Below are positions 60,901 through 64,000 of a stretch of 64,000 nucleotides of DNA, piece after piece. The notes beneath the pieces were generated by a model. That model saw nothing but the letters and a program-made list of their open reading frames with translations, was not told the DNA's origin and searched no databases. The position numbers and the translations under genes were made by a program. Source of the DNA: Daphnia carinata (Eukaryota > Arthropoda > Branchiopoda > Diplostraca > Daphniidae); assembly GCF_022539665.2 (NCBI RefSeq), contig NC_081331.1, positions 4,932,501-4,996,500 on the forward strand, read 5' to 3'. The stretch's first letter is position 1. The number at the start of each line of letters is the position of its first letter.

Positions 60901-63900
60901 CTAGACTTACGGAGACTTCCATTTCCTTCTCGGCGATAAGGTCGTACACAAGTTGTTTCGCATGCTCAACTTTCTGAGGGTCGCCGTAGATGCGAAGGGG
61001 CTTTTCGTTTTCTTGTTGAGGGCCATCTTGAACAACAACCATTCTTGTTCCTGACCTCTCCTGTAATGCACAAAGGCATTAGTTGAAATCCAATGTATGA
61101 CAAAACACACCAATTACCTGCAATTGCTTGATAGTCTCTCCACCTTTACCAATAATTAATCCAACTTTAGGGCCAGGGATCATAACTTCAACCTAAAGAA
61201 ATGGAATGTTGATTCAGTTACTAGTATGTATATAATTCAAACTTTGTTACTTACATTGGGAGCTAAGGTGAGATCGATACTCACAGAATGTTGTCCACCT
61301 AAAGATTCTACTGATGGAGGTCCTGCATCTCTGGGTCCACCACGAGTCTGAACAATGTTCATGATCAGTTCACGAGCCCTCCTGCATTTACATATGATTG
61401 AATATGAAAGCTTTTCATTAATGACAGGCTACAGGTAACAAAACTTACCCTATTGCTTCTCTAGAGCCAGTGATTGTGCAAGTACGGTCAGGAAGGCCTG
61501 CACTGTCAGGTGCCATTTGGATTTTGGCTCCAGATTCAGCCTGCAGTCTCGAAATTTGCTCACCACCTCGTCCAATAACTAACAATAAAAAGTTAATGAC
61601 GAAGAAGTATCAAAGAAGACAGGCATGAGGAATTATACTCACTTAATCCAACCATCTTGTCTGGAACAGCAACTTCTTCAGTACTGATGGGACCGAGGTT
61701 CATCATAGAGGCAGCAGGCATACCCATCATTGGTCCTCTACCCTGCATCCCAGGTGATCTTAAAGCTCCAAAGGGATCAGCTGCATTAGCAGCAGCCGCA
61801 GCAGCAGCTGCAGCAACGGCTGCTGCCATCCGCTTAGCATCTGGTTCATTCTCCATCGATGGGCTTACACTGCTGAAAGGCCTCTTGACAGTGGAGCTTG
61901 AACCGTTTCTTTCAAAGTCTTCTGACGGGCTTGCTGAACCTGGCTGAATTTTGGATGCAACCTGTAAGATTAAAGTAAGAAAGTAAATATTTAGTAATCA
62001 CATTTTACTTTACTAGTACACTAAGGTCTATCTTTCAAGGTTTGTGAGCTATTGAAAAAGTAAAGAAAGCACATTTTGGTGCATTAGCTCTATCAGCGAG
62101 GGGGGGGGGAGGCAGATCTAACTTATTTAGCATGACAAAAACCGTTAATGTCAATGTTGCTTGCCATTATGTCGTAACATTTTGACACATACGAAATGAT
62201 ATTGTGAACAGTAGCTAGAACGGTCGCAGTTGGCAACGAAACCCACTTCGAATAAATGCCTCTTAATTTCGAATAGGCTGATGGTGAAGAAACACCGGCT
62301 TTTTACGTAGGTTAGACAACTAGCCTTTGAAAGACGTGAATTCACTGCACAAATCCTAGATGATTAAATAACTAACCGGGCAAGAGTAAATAGTCAAAAG
62401 ACTGAAGAAACGAATGATGAGGCTACCTGATTATCCGTCTCGGCACACAGGAATCGAAACGCGAGTCAAGCCCGAGTTAAAATGGTGGCGTGTGTAGCAG
62501 CAGAGTTGGAGTGCTGGGGTAGGGGGGGGGGAGAGAGAGAGGCCCTTCGGGGCGGAGTGGAGGGGAGAGAGAAAAGGCGCCGCGTGGCCGAAAGGAGAGG
62601 AAAGAACCAGAACTACTACTAGTGGTGGTGTGTATATGAAGCGCGTCGAAGAAATGGGGAATTTTTACGCAGCACAAATTTTTTCGTTTACAATCTACTA
62701 CAATTAACTGACACAGTCACACACTCACTCACGATAAGACGAGGTGAAAATTAAACTAATATGGATAGAAGGCTTACAATCAACCTGAAAATTTTCTTTA
62801 TACACGGTTCCAACACATTCACAAGCCCATTCACTCGCACAAAAACTGCGGTACAACTGTGTTGCCCGGCATACGGCAACCAAAGCCCAGGATACCCCTT
62901 GTTCGTGCTATGGCAATAGGGGAAGCAAATAGTATCCAATGACCGACCCCAAGGCCGAGGCCGGTTATGCTTTTCGAAGAAAAGAGATAGGATCTTCAAC
63001 TATGGCCATCTACTGGTCGATGAACACATCATAGGTTCTCTACCTAACGCCATTTCACTTCAGCCCAGCATTTATGTCAAAAAAGACAGGGCTTCAACTT
63101 GGCAGGTGCCTTAAATGATTGACATTTTCATATAACTGACCAGTTAGTCAGTTGAATGAAAAGAAATCGAAAGAACGATTAAGATGGTACATTAGCAAAA
63201 AGGTTATTGCTCCAGGATGCTAGATTGTCTGGGGTAACTCGAGGAAAAAAAAATAGAATATTGTGCAGGAGACGCGTCTGGCTTGGTAGTTGCATGGTGG
63301 GAAGGGGGGTTGGCTAAGATAGCGAAGGGGACAGGAGGGGGTGGCAAACATGGCCGCCAAACGTTACCAAGGTCATTGACACTCCAGAAAACACCCGAGC
63401 ATGTTTTCGTGTAGTAACATTTTGTCGATCAACTATTACGTTGAGGTCTGCGATACGTGAGACGATCAATCATTTCAAGATGTTTAAACAAACGTCAATA
63501 CCAATTAAAATAAACCTGAAATGTTACCCATACAAGATTTTGCAATATATAAAGAACTGAAAGCCCCAAACAAAAAAAAAAAAAAAAAAGGGAAAAAACA
63601 ATACAAGTGGCGCGGCGTGGCGCCGGTACGTGAAAGAATGGCGCGAAACATGGCCGACGATGCACAAACACACAAAAATGTGGTAAATATGGCTATTTTT
63701 CTAACCAATTACAGGTGTGGTAAAATTTGCCTACAGGAACTTTCTGTCGTAATGTCTAAAAATTTGTTGGGAAATCCCAACCACTGGAATCTTAACGCCG
63801 AAAGCACGTGGGGGAAAGACGGCCGACTCGAGACAGCCTGAACGTTTTGACATTTTAACCAAGCATGGAATCGGCCATGATGGTGGGATTTGCTTGATTT

Positions 63901-64000
63901 TGTCAGTGACACTGTTATAAACAAAATATTACCTCTCTTGCTCGTTGAACGGCTGCATCAAATGCAGAATTCTGGCTGTTGTTTTGGGCCGTAGTCACTA
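57931..64000 (-). CDS. Psi: Psi / FUBP / KHSRP-type KH-domain RNA-binding protein, partial (5' end outside window)
   Basis: Fifteen minus-strand exons in the window: 63933-64000, 61643-61961, 61449-61578, 61255-61381, 61118-61192, 60911-61060, 60528-60590, 59965-60171, 59566-59815, 59350-59507, 58968-59094, 58773-58907, 58580-58704, 58318-58470 and 57931-58137, all with consistent phases (763 residues). There are four KH domains with intact GxxG loops: [24 protein letters not shown] and IGKGGETI. A Gly/Arg-rich linker lies between KH3 and KH4. The C terminus has two related repeats, [20 protein letters not shown] and [20 protein letters not shown], which correspond to the A/B motifs through which Drosophila PSI binds U1-70K. 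The protein is therefore expected to be a nuclear splicing regulator, also related to FUSE-binding transcription factors. An N-terminal alanine run ([13 protein letters not shown]) is present. The first residues lie beyond position 64000. Confidence 0.96.
62427..62520 (-). promoter_or_regulatory. Possible alternative promoter and non-coding first exon of Psi
   Basis: In the ~2-kb intron after the first visible Psi exon, a locally GC-rich block (about 62430-62600) contains a minus-strand segment ending in ATAATCAG|GTAGCC, a plausible donor at 62426. It has no ATG, so it would be a 5' UTR exon used with translation starting downstream, for instance at an internal Met in the next exon. The evidence is composition and one donor only. 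Confidence 0.3.

Noticed and set aside
1-64000. CRISPR arrays, operons or bacterial ribosome-binding sites
   Set aside because: The window is intron-containing animal DNA; no spaced direct-repeat array exists.

Overview
This window is nuclear DNA of a compact-intron arthropod. The genes have canonical GT-AG introns, mostly 55-110 bp long. The protein set is animal (Psi, Hs2st, transglutaminase, UCH-L5). The transglutaminase promoter has an arthropod-style initiator plus DPE. Dense short introns, mid GC and many A/T, C and CA/GT homopolymer or microsatellite runs fit a branchiopod crustacean such as Daphnia. That genus assignment is inference, not proof.

Layout. 1-3454: two C2H2 zinc-finger genes are arranged head to head around a ~450 bp intergenic promoter region; the left one runs off the window. 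3455-13559: there are no confident genes. This is a repeat island built around a ~3.4 kb inverted repeat (arms 5028-6445 and 6975-8394, almost identical). Its spacer carries three degenerate tRNA-like sequences, and small TIR/hairpin elements and direct repeats surround it. 13560-18125: a complete 13-coding-exon transglutaminase of 804 aa. 18858-20191: a complete 6-exon heparan sulfate 2-O-sulfotransferase. 20269-21513 (minus): a complete 5-exon UCH-L5/UCH37 deubiquitinase, whose stop codon is only 78 bp from that of Hs2st. 21514-36793: ~15 kb of low-complexity DNA without a confident gene. 36794-38203 (plus) and 42891-51032 (minus): two coiled-coil genes in tail-to-tail orientation that share two motifs and look like an old inverted duplication. 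51033-57930: nothing convincing. 57931-64000 (minus): a 15-exon (in window) Psi/FUBP/KHSRP-type RNA-binding protein with four KH domains and two C-terminal A/B-type repeats; its 5' end is outside the window.

The genes do not form one pathway: they cover transcription (zinc fingers), extracellular or cuticle cross-linking (transglutaminase), heparan sulfate modification (Hs2st), proteasome/INO80 deubiquitination (UCH-L5) and splicing (Psi). The observations most worth following are the near-perfect palindrome with its tRNA-like core and captured coding-like exons, the inverted pair of coiled-coil paralogues, and a dispersed 12-bp motif resembling a CTCF core that recurs in the repeats.
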